Shown here piece after piece: positions 18,309 through 26,660 of a DNA stretch of 64,000 nt. Origin of the DNA: Marinobacter litoralis (GTDB lineage: Bacteria > Pseudomonadota > Gammaproteobacteria > Pseudomonadales > Oleiphilaceae); contig NZ_JAELVS010000001.1 of assembly GCF_016427555.1 (NCBI RefSeq), positions 1,550,001 to 1,614,000 of the forward strand. Direction: 5' to 3'. Made by a program: the position numbers and the translations under genes. The notes beneath the pieces are model-generated. The model ran no database searches and had not been told where the DNA came from. It worked only from the letters and a program-made list of their open reading frames with translations. Within the stretch, counting starts at the first letter, position 1, and the number at the start of each line of letters is the position of its first letter.

Positions 18309-18555
18309 CAGCGATTCCTTCCTTGGCTAACTTTATCGCGGCTAATCGCAACTCTTCCATTGAGCGCGTGCCTGGTCCGCTGGCAATCCCCGCTGAGATG
18401 AGCTTCTGTAATTCGTCAATCTTCTGCAAACGGTCCTGATCCTTGCGAATGAGGTCCCTCACATAATCGCTGGTGTTGGAATATCGGCCGGACTGCGCTT
18501 GCTGCTCTGCCCAGTGTTTCATCGTTTCAGGCAGCGAAATATTCATAGTTGCCAT
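18280..18555 (-). CDS. parD: ParD-type ribbon-helix-helix antitoxin
   Basis: 91 residues. An N-terminal ribbon-helix-helix domain (TMNISLPETMKHWAEQQ, SDYVRDLIR) binds operator DNA in the family; the C-terminal tail (about 50-91) would wrap the ParE toxin. The ATG at 18555 is chosen because GGGGGAG precedes it and the RHH strand starts immediately. It is expected to repress its own promoter, just upstream between 18556 and 18660. Confidence 0.87.
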   Translation of the reverse strand: MATMNISLPETMKHWAEQQAQSGRYSNTSDYVRDLIRKDQDRLQKIDELQKLISAGIASGPGTRSMEELRLAAIKLAKEGIADEVLSQQES

Positions 18556-18667
18556 AATTGACTCCCCCTTTGCAAAGATTATGGCAAAGATTGCCAAACC
18601 AAGCGACTTGAGATTCAGTTCCCTGCCACGGTGTCTGATTGCGCAGCCGGCTACGAGGCCCGGCTAC

Positions 18668-18695
18668 GGGGTCAGACCCCCACGGGTCTGACCCC
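18668..18695. repeat. GGGGTCAGACCC hairpin repeat, left flank of the transposase gene
   Basis: Perfect 12-bp arms (18668-18679, 18684-18695) around CCAC, followed by CAATCTCC. It lies 38 bases beyond the stop of the Y1 transposase gene, so with the copy at 19454 it brackets that gene. Confidence 0.88.
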
Positions 18696-18732
18696 CAATC
18701 TCCCAACCCCACGCAACCTCCCCAAAAACCAC

Positions 18733-19386
18733 TTAACCTCCACCCCCATACCGCTCCCCCATCTGCCGCTGAAACTCCGCCGATCCCAGTGCCAAACCTG
18801 AAATAGCAGAGTGTTGAATCTGATCGGAAAGTGAGCTGGGCATTGGACTAGCAACAAACGACCGATAACTCACCAGCCGCCGGTCAGGCTCCGGCTGCAG
18901 CGCCAGATAACAAGGATGGGGTGAATGAAACCGCGCGCTTCCACCATAAGCATGGCAAAGATAACTGGACCACTGATAATTACCCGGGTAATCCACCATG
19001 CCCGCTTTCACCGGGTTCAGTTCAATGTAACGCTGGCATTGCAGGAAATACTCCTCAGTATCCACAAGGCACGATTTGAATCGCCCTTCCCATAAGCCGC
19101 CGGTGCGTTCATGCCGCGCGTTGTAATACTGCGCGTAGCACTGGCCTAAGGATTTCATGAAGGCGGAAAGGCCGTCGTCGGTTTTCGGCGTTAGCAGCAA
19201 GTGCGTGTGATTGCTCATGAATACCCAGGCATGGATATCCACCTCAAACTTCTGCCGGTAACGATTCAGGTACATCGAGTAGGTGGCAAAATCAGACAAA
19301 TCTTGAAAGCAAACCTGCCGGTTATTCCCCCGCTGAATCACATGCTGGGGCATCCCGGCCGGGCAAATCCTGGGTCGGCGGGCCAT
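18733..19386 (-). CDS. REP-associated tyrosine (Y1, HUH) transposase
   Basis: 217 residues of the Y1_Tnp/RAYT family. The start MARRPRICPAGMPQHVIQRG is typical. The HUH metal motif is HTHLLL (about 60-65), and the catalytic tyrosine is expected in GQCYAQYYNARH (about 91-102), with the family motifs LWEGRFKSCLVD and RYIELNPVKAGMV. Such proteins act on REP palindromes and are usually single copy, not autonomous insertion sequences. Members of the GGGGTCAGACCCC family lie on both sides (18668-18695 and 19454-19508), which makes those repeats its probable substrate. Full length and apparently intact. Confidence 0.9.
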   Translation of the reverse strand: MARRPRICPAGMPQHVIQRGNNRQVCFQDLSDFATYSMYLNRYRQKFEVDIHAWVFMSNHTHLLLTPKTDDGLSAFMKSLGQCYAQYYNARHERTGGLWEGRFKSCLVDTEEYFLQCQRYIELNPVKAGMVDYPGNYQWSSYLCHAYGGSARFHSPHPCYLALQPEPDRRLVSYRSFVASPMPSSLSDQIQHSAISGLALGSAEFQRQMGERYGGGG

Positions 19387-19453
19387 CTCACGTTCCTTGT
19401 GGATTGGTTGTAAAGTGCAACAATGTGCCGAACCCGCACCGTCATTTCAAGCT

Positions 19454-19508
19454 GGGGTCAGACCCCCTGAGCATTTCATCACATAAAATGTATCGGGGGT
19501 CTGACCCC
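19454..19508. repeat. Paired GGGGTCAGACCCC repeat, right flank of the transposase gene
   Basis: GGGGTCAGACCCC, spacer with GCATTTCATC and AAAATGTAT, then the inverted unit GGGGTCTGACCCC. The structure matches the copies at 15162 and 20328. It lies between the transposase start (19386) and cysQ. Confidence 0.88.
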
Positions 19509-19555
19509 ACAAAGTTTGGTAACATGGGCTTAGGCCAAGCAGGGAGCGAGTGATC

Positions 19556-20323
19556 ATGCACTACAGTTCAATACTACCGGATGTCATCAAAGTCGCAGAT
19601 GAAGCCAGCGAGCGGGTGCTGCATATCTACCAATCCGATTTCAAAGTGCAATTTAAAGAAGATCATTCGCCCATCACGGCAGCCGACATGGCCAGTCATG
19701 AAACGATTGTAAGGGGGCTGCGTAATATAAGCCGTGACATCCCGATTCTGTCGGAAGAAGGCGAGCAGGTGCCTTGGGACGAGCGCAGGCATTGGCGACG
19801 GTTTTGGCTGATTGATCCCATCGATGGCACCAAAGACTTCACCCAGCGTAGCGGTGAATTTACGGTTAACATCGCCTTGATCGAAGATGGTCAGCCCATA
19901 ATGGGCGTAGTAACGGCCCCCGCGCTTAAGGAAGCCTATTGGGGCATAAAAGGGGAGGGCGCTTTCAAACGCGATCGAACCGGCCGCACCCACCGCATCC
20001 ACGTGGCCGAGCCAAAAGACATCAAACGAGTGGTGGCCAGCAAAAACCATCTTAATGACGACACCCGAGCCTTCATCGAAACACTGGGCGAGCACGAAAC
20101 CGTCCAGGCCGGCAGTTCCCTCAAATTCTGCCGCATCGCCGAAGGTCACGCCGACATCTACCCCCGCTTGGGCCTAACCTGCGAATGGGACACCGCCGCC
20201 GCACATGCCGTACTTTTGGCCGCCGGTGGCAAAGTGCAAACGTTCGATAACACCCCGCTGCAATACGGCAAAGAAGACATCCTCAACCCGCACTTCATTG
20301 CCGCGGGTAACTGGTACTTTTAA
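19556..20323 (+). CDS. cysQ: 3'(2'),5'-bisphosphate nucleotidase CysQ
   Basis: Inositol monophosphatase-superfamily enzyme that hydrolyses PAP (3'-phosphoadenosine 5'-phosphate) left by sulphate assimilation. Metal site motifs are complete: ILSEEGE, the DPIDGTKDF box, and WDTAAAHAVLLAAGG near the C-terminus. The ATG at 19556 has AGGGAG nine bases upstream; the GTG at 19550 adds only two residues. 255 residues, normal. The last third is strongly C-rich at third positions, unlike the first part. Confidence 0.93.
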   Translation: MHYSSILPDVIKVADEASERVLHIYQSDFKVQFKEDHSPITAADMASHETIVRGLRNISRDIPILSEEGEQVPWDERRHWRRFWLIDPIDGTKDFTQRSGEFTVNIALIEDGQPIMGVVTAPALKEAYWGIKGEGAFKRDRTGRTHRIHVAEPKDIKRVVASKNHLNDDTRAFIETLGEHETVQAGSSLKFCRIAEGHADIYPRLGLTCEWDTAAAHAVLLAAGGKVQTFDNTPLQYGKEDILNPHFIAAGNWYF

Positions 20324-20327
20324 AATT

Positions 20328-20381
20328 GGGGTCAGACCCCCAATACATTTGGTTGAATGAAATGCACCGGGGTCTGACCCC
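20328..20381. repeat. Paired GGGGTCAGACCCC repeat before rfaH
   Basis: GGGGTCAGACCCC, spacer with CAATACATTTGG and GAAATGCACC, and the inverted GGGGTCTGACCCC. It fills the whole gap between cysQ and rfaH and so lies in or just before the rfaH leader. Confidence 0.88.
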
Positions 20382-20395
20382 GCAATGGAATGTTT

Positions 20396-20875
20396 ATGAC
20401 TTGGTACGCGCTTCAGCATAAGCCGGCACAGGGTGATCGGGCGGTTCAGCATTTGCAGAATCAGGAGATTGCCTGTTTCTACCCGAAAATTGAGGTGGAG
20501 AAGATCAAGGCGGGTAAGCGAAGCAAGAGGCTAGAGCCGCTGTTTCCCGGGTATATTTTCGTAAAGCTGGAGCAAACCGACCCGATGTGGGCGAAGCTTC
20601 GGTCTACTCGGGGGGTGTTGCGCATTGTCAGCTTTACCAACAAGCCTGCAGCCATTGCCGATGACGTAATTGAACACATCAAAGCCAGCATGGGCAAAGT
20701 GGCGGAGCAGGGCGGTATTAAGGCGGGGCAGGCAATAGAGCTGGACGACGGGCCGTTCAAAGGCTTGGGTGCGATTTTCCAAGCATATGATGGCGAAGAG
20801 CGCGCCATAGTGCTCATCAGCTTTATGCAGAAACAGCAGCGGGTGAGTGTGCCAGTTTCAGCGATCAGGGCGTAA
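20396..20875 (+). CDS. rfaH: Transcription antiterminator RfaH
   Basis: NusG-paralogue that rides RNA polymerase through long envelope-polysaccharide operons after loading at ops DNA. The N-terminal NGN domain (MTWYALQHKPAQGDRAVQHL, then LFPGYIFVKL and the gate region STRGVLRIVSF) is followed by a C-terminal KOW domain (about 105-159, ELDDGPFKGLGAIFQAYDG). Second ATG (20396) chosen: GGAA is five bases upstream, and E. coli RfaH begins at the same point. Its position immediately ahead of the polysaccharide operon strongly suggests it controls that operon. Confidence 0.92.
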   Translation: MTWYALQHKPAQGDRAVQHLQNQEIACFYPKIEVEKIKAGKRSKRLEPLFPGYIFVKLEQTDPMWAKLRSTRGVLRIVSFTNKPAAIADDVIEHIKASMGKVAEQGGIKAGQAIELDDGPFKGLGAIFQAYDGEERAIVLISFMQKQQRVSVPVSAIRA

Positions 20876-20890
20876 GCGAAACCTGGCCCG

Positions 20891-20932
20891 AGGTACATTT
20901 CGATCTCTCAAATGTATCTGGGGTCTGACCCC
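20891..20932. repeat. Half-degenerate copy of the GGGGTCTGACCCC repeat
   Basis: The right unit GGGGTCTGACCCC and the spacer with GGTACATTTCG are clear, but the left unit is degenerate (CCTGGCCCG). It lies just after the rfaH stop and may serve as its transcript-end hairpin. Confidence 0.75.
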
Positions 20933-21001
20933 ATTATTGGCCTTTTACAAAAGTTTACGTTGGTAACCTGTTGATTATTTGCATGCAAAAGTAATTGTCA
21001 C

Positions 21002-21029
21002 TTGTTTGTCACGCAGCTTCTAGTAGAAT
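21002..21029 (+). promoter_or_regulatory. Possible sigma-70 promoter of the polysaccharide operon
   Basis: TTGTTT (-35, weak) and TAGAAT (-10, five of six) are spaced by 16 bases. They lie about 100 bases ahead of wzi. The stretch 20933-21132 has no other gene. A weak -35 suggests that an activator may help. Confidence 0.4.
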
Positions 21030-21132
21030 TCCCCACCGCTTCGGAATAGTAATTTTTTTCAAAAACCTGACAGGGATCACGTTAGGGCCTTCCTTTCTTG
21101 GCTTTTTTCCCTGCACTGAAAAAGTAAATCGT

Positions 21133-22629
21133 ATGCCCTTAACGCACTGGACTCGGGTCGGTGGGGCGGTAGCGTGCCTGATCGGCCTTGTTGCCGCCAC
21201 GGCCACCTATGCCTCACCTTGGATCGAACCCGGCGATGCTCGTGCCCGTTTTGCACTGCAAAAGCTGGCGGACCGCGGACATTTTGATCGAACCGTTTCT
21301 ACCTGGCCGGTGATGTGGAGTAGCGTGGCAAAAGATATCAACGACAGTGTCACGTCAGATGTCACCGCAACAGCCGATGCCGTGGCTTATTTGAAAGCCG
21401 AACAGCAGGCGCAGTTTTTCGGTGGCACCCGGGCCGAAATTACCTTGGCAGGCAGTTCCGAGCAGCCTTTAGTTCAGGGCTTCGGCGATAGCCGCCAGGA
21501 AGAAGGGCAAGCAACACTAGATCTGCAATGGCAAGGCGAATACTGGGCGCTTGGCCTATCCCCTTCGGTTGTCGCTAACCCGACAGACGATGAAGAATAC
21601 CGTTACGATGGCAGCTACCTCGCTGCAACCGTTGGCAACTGGGTGTTTGGCGCGGGCGCCATAGACCGCTGGTGGGGGCCGGGTTGGCAATCTAGCTTGA
21701 TTCTTTCGAACAACGCGCGGCCCATTCCGGCTGTGTGGCTAAATCGAAAGCGAGACATCGCACCCGCATCCTCATGGTTGAGCTGGATTGGCCCTTGGAA
21801 TGTTACCCTCTTTGCCGGTCAGTTTCAGGATGAGCGAGTGATTGACGATCCAAAGCTCATTGGCATGCGTGTTACATTCCGCCCCATACAAGGCCTTGAT
21901 GTCGGCCTCTCGCGGGCCATTATGTTCGGTGGCGAAGGTCGGCCTGAGAACGGCTCTTCATTGTGGGATGCTCTCATCGGTAAAGAAAATGGGCAGCAAG
22001 GGGAAGGGCAAGATCCGGGTAACCAACTCGGCAGTATAGATATTCGTTATGGTATTGCTCTGGGAAACCAAGTCATGGGTTTTTACACCCAAATGATGGG
22101 GGAAGATGAAGCAGGTGCATTCCCGGCGAGAAAATCCTGGTTGTTGGGCTCGGACTGGACCAGCAGCATACTCCACTCAGACCAGCAGTGGTTCCTGGAA
22201 TACACCAATACTACAGCGGACGATTTTCTCGGCGAGGCTCGTCCTAATGTGACCTACAATCACGCAGCTTATACCTCGGGCTATCGTCACTATGGCCGTA
22301 ATATGGCCAGTAGTTTTGAAGGCGACGCAGAAGCTATTTCGCTGGGTGCTTTCCAGTTTTTTGATAACGGCGACAACCTTTCGGCGATCATCAGCATTGC
22401 TGAGTTAAGCAGTGACGGTGTCGTGCGCAGCGCAATGAAAGATCCAGAAGTGCAGTATTTTCTCCCCACGATCAAGCAGAAAGTCGGCATTCTGAACCTC
22501 GGCTACAGTACGGATTTTCTCAGAGGCCGGCTGGAACTCAACGTACGCGGCACCGATAAAAAAATCGAGCTGGCCGCCAGCGAATTAGACCAATGGTCTG
22601 TCGGCGCGAGTTGGCGTTATCGCTTCTAG
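21133..22629 (+). CDS. wzi: Capsule assembly Wzi-family outer membrane protein
   Basis: 498 residues. Signal peptide ending TATYA-SP, then a short N-terminal helical domain and a large beta-barrel region ending WRYRF, the usual outer membrane terminal Phe. Motifs such as DRWWGPGWQSSLILSNNARP and RYGIALGNQVMGFYTQMMG match Wzi-like proteins, which help anchor or assemble surface polysaccharide. Start ATG 21133 chosen for the signal peptide; in-frame codons further upstream have no sense. The ops-like sequence at 21165 is inside the signal-peptide codons. First gene of the wzi-wza-wzb-wzc set. Confidence 0.88.
   Translation: MPLTHWTRVGGAVACLIGLVAATATYASPWIEPGDARARFALQKLADRGHFDRTVSTWPVMWSSVAKDINDSVTSDVTATADAVAYLKAEQQAQFFGGTRAEITLAGSSEQPLVQGFGDSRQEEGQATLDLQWQGEYWALGLSPSVVANPTDDEEYRYDGSYLAATVGNWVFGAGAIDRWWGPGWQSSLILSNNARPIPAVWLNRKRDIAPASSWLSWIGPWNVTLFAGQFQDERVIDDPKLIGMRVTFRPIQGLDVGLSRAIMFGGEGRPENGSSLWDALIGKENGQQGEGQDPGNQLGSIDIRYGIALGNQVMGFYTQMMGEDEAGAFPARKSWLLGSDWTSSILHSDQQWFLEYTNTTADDFLGEARPNVTYNHAAYTSGYRHYGRNMASSFEGDAEAISLGAFQFFDNGDNLSAIISIAELSSDGVVRSAMKDPEVQYFLPTIKQKVGILNLGYSTDFLRGRLELNVRGTDKKIELAASELDQWSVGASWRYRF
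21165..21178 (+). promoter_or_regulatory. ops-like RfaH recruitment sequence
   Basis: GGCGGTAGCGTGCC matches the E. coli ops element GGCGGTAGCGTGCT at 13 of 14 bases. It lies about 290 bases after the rfaH stop and near the promoter of the operon RfaH would control, so chance is unlikely. Unusually it lies 32 bases inside the wzi coding region, encoding residues of the signal peptide, rather than in an untranslated leader. Confidence 0.72.
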
Positions 22630-22721
22630 GGTTTGCTTTCGAGCACCCTAGACATGCAACAAAATAAAGTTCCGGTTATTATCGTCCCCCAAACAACCAA
22701 AATTGTCTCGGCACCACGACT

Positions 22722-23846
22722 ATGTTTTTAAGGATTTTGATCCCTTTGGCTTTATTGGCTCTGCAAGGCTGCGCTTTCGCGCCTGGCTCACACATAAGTA
22801 CTGGCGGCTGGAATGCCGATTACGAAAGCCCTAAAGAAGAAGATATCACGAGCTTAGTGAATGTCAGTCGTATTGGCCCCGACACTCTGCGCCACGCTAT
22901 AGTAGCCGAAGTGCCCGCACCCAACGCTGAACTTCTCCGCGAAGATAGCGACTACGAATACCGCATCGGTATTGGTGATGTTCTTCAGGTAACGGTATGG
23001 GATCATCCAGAACTCACCATACCCGCCGGTTCCAATCGCAGCTCACAAGAATCGGGCAACGTGGTAAATGAGAACGGCACTATCTACTACCCGTACATTG
23101 GCTATGTGGATGTGGCAGGGCTCACGACGCTGGAAATCCGCGAAGAAATCGCCAATCGGCTTTCAAAGTATATTGAATCGCCACAAGTAGATGTCTCTGT
23201 GGCAGGTTTTCGCAGCCAGCGTGTTTACGTAAGCGGGGCGGTTGAAACTCCAGGTGTTTATCCACTTACAAATGTCCCGACGCGGATAGTAGATGCCATT
23301 AGTCAGGCAGGTGGGTTAGATATGGCAGCTGGTGCTGATTGGCGAAACGTTACTCTTACCCGAGATGGCAAGGATTACCGGTTATCGCTGAAAGCGGTGT
23401 ACGAGCAGGGTAACAAATTGCATAACGTTCTGCTTCAAAGTGGCGACGTAATCAACGTTCCACTGGGTGACGATCAGAAAGTGTTTGTGTTGGGCGAAGT
23501 GGGCGCCACGAAAACCCTGCCGATGGGGCGAAATGGTCTTACCCTGGCTGAGGCGATTTCGAATGTGGGTGGCCTGGACCAGCGCCAGTCGGATGCGACG
23601 GGAGTGTTCGTTGTAAGGCGTTCGGAAACCGCCTCACCAGAGAGCGAACACTTAATCGACATGTATCAGCTCAACCTGAAAGACGCGACAGCCCTGGTGT
23701 TGGCCGACAGTTTTAATCTGCAAAATCGCGACATGGTCTATGTAACTGCGGCCCCTCTGGCGCGCTGGAACCGTGTAGTATCGTTGTTGGTGCCATCCTT
23801 CTCGGCCCTTTTCCTGGGTGACCGGGCCCTTAATCTCGTTAACTGA
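22722..23846 (+). CDS. wza: Polysaccharide export outer membrane lipoprotein Wza
   Basis: 374 residues. Lipoprotein signal with lipobox LQGC (Cys16). A Poly_export domain (YRIGIGDVLQVTVWDHPELT, then YYPYIGYVDVAGLTTLEIREEI) is followed by two SLBB domains (VYVSGAVETPGVYPL and VFVLGEVGATKTLPM) and a C-terminal amphipathic region that forms the outer membrane helical barrel in E. coli Wza. Full length. It forms the export channel working with Wzc. Confidence 0.94.
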   Translation: MFLRILIPLALLALQGCAFAPGSHISTGGWNADYESPKEEDITSLVNVSRIGPDTLRHAIVAEVPAPNAELLREDSDYEYRIGIGDVLQVTVWDHPELTIPAGSNRSSQESGNVVNENGTIYYPYIGYVDVAGLTTLEIREEIANRLSKYIESPQVDVSVAGFRSQRVYVSGAVETPGVYPLTNVPTRIVDAISQAGGLDMAAGADWRNVTLTRDGKDYRLSLKAVYEQGNKLHNVLLQSGDVINVPLGDDQKVFVLGEVGATKTLPMGRNGLTLAEAISNVGGLDQRQSDATGVFVVRRSETASPESEHLIDMYQLNLKDATALVLADSFNLQNRDMVYVTAAPLARWNRVVSLLVPSFSALFLGDRALNLVN

Positions 23847-23856
23847 GCCTAAGCCC

Positions 23857-24291
23857 ATGTTTAATCATATATTGGTGCTTTGCGTGGGCAACATTTGTCG
23901 TAGCCCGATTGCAGAAGCATTGTTGAAAAAGAGTCTGCCAGAAAAGACCGTTGAATCTGCAGGGTTGGGTGCACTCGTTGATCATGGGGCAGACGCAACG
24001 GCGGCTGGCCTGGCAGAGCAGGCAGGCCTGGATGTCAGCCAGCATCGTGCAAGGCAAGTGACGACTGACCACTTGCGGCGAGCCGATCTTATTTTGGTTA
24101 TGAGTGAAGGGCAGCGGGCCCAGGTTCGCACGCTGGACCCAACGGCCGCGGGTAAAACCATGCTGCTTGGCCACTGGCTACCGGGAAAGCCGGACGTTCC
24201 AGACCCCTTTAAAAAAAGCCGCGAAGCTTTCGTGCACGTACATCAACTACTCGAAGAAGCCGTACAGGCCTGGCTTCCCCGATTGAAATAA
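23857..24291 (+). CDS. wzb: Low-molecular-weight protein-tyrosine phosphatase Wzb
   Basis: 144 residues. The catalytic P-loop is CVGNICRSP (Cys9, Arg15), and the general acid Asp is in VPDPF (about 116-120). It dephosphorylates the C-terminal tyrosines of Wzc, allowing the cycling needed for polymer export. The ATG at 23857 lies 10 bases after the wza stop; upstream in-frame codons overlap wza and are not conserved. Order wza-wzb-wzc is the classical group 1 arrangement. Confidence 0.94.
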   Translation: MFNHILVLCVGNICRSPIAEALLKKSLPEKTVESAGLGALVDHGADATAAGLAEQAGLDVSQHRARQVTTDHLRRADLILVMSEGQRAQVRTLDPTAAGKTMLLGHWLPGKPDVPDPFKKSREAFVHVHQLLEEAVQAWLPRLK

Positions 24292-24306
24292 CAGCAAGAG
24301 CGACGA

Positions 24307-26520
24307 ATGACTCAAGCAAATAATGCTTCAACGCGTACCCGCGAAACCGCACAAGATAACGATGAAATTGATATTGGTTTTCTACTGGGCAGCCTATGGG
24401 ATCATAAGATCTTTATTGTTGTTGTTACTGTTATTCTCGCCCTGATTGGTCTTATCTACGCTACTTTGGCAACGCCTGAATACAAGGCGGATGCGTTGGT
24501 GCAGATTGAAAAAAAATCGGGCACCATTGGCGGAGCGGATGTTGGTAGCTTGCTTGGAGAACAGGGCTCCAGCACCAGTACAGAGGTGGAAATCCTTCGT
24601 TCCCGGTTGATTCTTGGCCAAGTGGTCGATCAAACCGACCTGGATGTCGCTATTATTCCCAACACCTGGCCGGTCATCGGTGATTGGCTATTACGTAAGG
24701 GGGTCAGACGGCCCGATTTTTCTGAGGGCAGTGCAGATGTATGGGCAGGTGATACGCTACGCATAAGTGAATGGGTTACAAGCCACAATAGCCAAACTTT
24801 GCAATTTACCCTGCGGTCGGAAGGAAATGGCCGCTATACCTTGTTAACCAACGAGGGGGATGCCTTGGGGCAGGGCATAGTGGGCCAGAAGCTGACCGTA
24901 GATCAGCCCTGGATTGAGCTCACTGTCAGTGAGTTAAGCGCCCCTTCCGGCGCAACCTTTACCGTTGTGAAGAAAAGTCGGCTTGCGGCTATTCGAGGTT
25001 TGTTGAATCGTTTGGAAACGCTCACCTTGGGTAAAGACACCGGCATGCTTCGATTGGAATTGACTGGCCCTGACCAGCGTGAACTGGTGACCAGCCTCAA
25101 CGCCACCACCGAAGTGTTCTTGACTCAAAACATCGCCCGCCAAGCTGCCGAGGCCGATAAAAGCCTGGAATTTTTGGAGGAACAAGCCCCTAAGGTTCGA
25201 GAGCAGCTAAACGAAGCAGAAAACCGCCTGAACGAATACCGCCTGCAAAGCGACAGCATAGATTTAAGCTTTGAAACCCAGAACGCCCTCAACAGCCTGG
25301 TCAGCATTGAAGCCAGCTTGAACGAACTCCAATTGCAGGAAACCGAACTGGCCCGGCGCTTCACCCCCAACCACCCGGTGTACCGCTCCCTGCTGGAAAA
25401 GAAAGAACAACTGCTGCGTGAAAAAGCCCGACTGGAAGAGCGCACCGGCAACCTGCCGGAGACCCAGCAGCAAATCCTGCGCCTGAGCCGCGATGTAAAA
25501 GTGACCCAGGAAATCTACGTGCAACTGCTCAACCGCATGCAGGAACTGCGCCTGGCCCGGGCCGGCACCGTGGGTAACGTACGCATACTGGACGACGCCG
25601 TGGTACAGGGCCAGGTAGCCCCCAAACGCAACCTGATCGTCGCCGTAGCCGGCATGAGCGGCCTGCTGCTGGCCATGATCATCGTACTGCTGCGTGCCGC
25701 CTTCAACCGGGGCATCGTATCGCCAGAACAGCTGGAAGAGCTGGACCTGCCGGTTTATGCCACGGTTCCGCTTTCAGAGGAAGAAAATCGCCGCAGCGTC
25801 AGAGGCAAGAGAGCCGGCAAGCGCAAAGGTAAATCCAAAGGCGGCCTGCTGGCCATGCGCAATCCGGCAGACCTGTCCATAGAAGCCATCCGCGGCCTGC
25901 GAACCTCACTGCACTTCGCCATGATGGAAGGCAGCAACAACCGCCTGGTGATCACCGGCCCCAGCCCCGGCATTGGCAAAAGCTTTATGTCGGCTAACCT
26001 GGCGGCCGTCTGCGCCCAGGCCGGCCAGAAAGTTGTGGTCGTCGACGGCGACATGCGCAAAGGCCACGTACACGGAGCCTTCAAACAGGATTCCCACAAC
26101 GGCCTCTCAGAAGTGCTCTCCGGCAAACTGGAATTCGCGCAAGCCGTCAAAACCTCCGAAGTAGACGGCCTGAGCTGGGTCAGCCGGGGCAGCGCCCCGC
26201 CCAACCCCTCAGAACTGCTCATGCAGGCCAGGTTCACCGAGTTCCTGGATTACCTGAGCGAACACTTTGACCTGGTGATCATAGACACCCCGCCGGTCCT
26301 GGCGGTAACAGACGCCGCCATCATCGGCAAACAATGCGGCACCACACTGATGGTAGTGCGCTTCGGGCAAAACACCCCGAAAGAAATCCAGATAGCCGAA
26401 AGCCGCCTGGCCACCGGTGGCGTAACTCTCAAGGGCACCATCCTGAACGCCATGGAGAAGAAAGCGGCGACCAGCTACGGCTATTACGGCTACTACAACT
26501 ACTCCTACAAATCCGAGTAG
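24307..26520 (+). CDS. wzc: Polysaccharide co-polymerase tyrosine autokinase Wzc
   Basis: 737 residues. N-terminal Wzz domain with TM1 (about 35-55), a long periplasmic coiled-coil region (about 270-400), TM2 (about 445-465), then a BY-kinase domain: Walker A GPSPGIGKS (about 549-557), Walker A' VVVDGDMRKG, Walker B LVIIDTPPV. The C-terminal tyrosine cluster SYGYYGYYNYSYKSE is the autophosphorylation site. It controls chain length and export. Codons in the last third end mostly in C or A, unlike the first third. Confidence 0.95.
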   Translation: MTQANNASTRTRETAQDNDEIDIGFLLGSLWDHKIFIVVVTVILALIGLIYATLATPEYKADALVQIEKKSGTIGGADVGSLLGEQGSSTSTEVEILRSRLILGQVVDQTDLDVAIIPNTWPVIGDWLLRKGVRRPDFSEGSADVWAGDTLRISEWVTSHNSQTLQFTLRSEGNGRYTLLTNEGDALGQGIVGQKLTVDQPWIELTVSELSAPSGATFTVVKKSRLAAIRGLLNRLETLTLGKDTGMLRLELTGPDQRELVTSLNATTEVFLTQNIARQAAEADKSLEFLEEQAPKVREQLNEAENRLNEYRLQSDSIDLSFETQNALNSLVSIEASLNELQLQETELARRFTPNHPVYRSLLEKKEQLLREKARLEERTGNLPETQQQILRLSRDVKVTQEIYVQLLNRMQELRLARAGTVGNVRILDDAVVQGQVAPKRNLIVAVAGMSGLLLAMIIVLLRAAFNRGIVSPEQLEELDLPVYATVPLSEEENRRSVRGKRAGKRKGKSKGGLLAMRNPADLSIEAIRGLRTSLHFAMMEGSNNRLVITGPSPGIGKSFMSANLAAVCAQAGQKVVVVDGDMRKGHVHGAFKQDSHNGLSEVLSGKLEFAQAVKTSEVDGLSWVSRGSAPPNPSELLMQARFTEFLDYLSEHFDLVIIDTPPVLAVTDAAIIGKQCGTTLMVVRFGQNTPKEIQIAESRLATGGVTLKGTILNAMEKKAATSYGYYGYYNYSYKSE

Positions 26521-26534
26521 GGAAGGGCTGGTTT

Positions 26535-26562
26535 TTGCCACGAAAAAACACGAAAAGACCCG
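26535..26562. repeat. Half copy of the GCCACGAA...CACGAAA repeat
   Basis: GCCACGAAAAAACACGAAAA resembles one arm of the second dispersed repeat family (see 34373, 48957, 50007). No matching second arm is seen here. Confidence 0.5.
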
Positions 26563-26588
26563 CGCCCCCACAACTAGCAATCTACAAA

Positions 26589-26616
26589 GGGGTCTGACCC
26601 TACGAGGTCAGCCCCC
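26589..26616. repeat. GGGGTCTGACCC-TACG hairpin repeat
   Basis: GGGGTCTGACCC, loop TACG, then AGGTCAGCCCCC (two mismatches), preceded by AATCTACAAA, as in the tandem copies at 6673. It sits in the wzc-flippase gap and could attenuate or stabilise the operon transcript; an RfaH-modified polymerase would read through. Confidence 0.82.
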
Positions 26617-26660
26617 ACCCAAAGCCAGCGACAAGCTCCAAAGCAAGCGACCCCCAAAAC

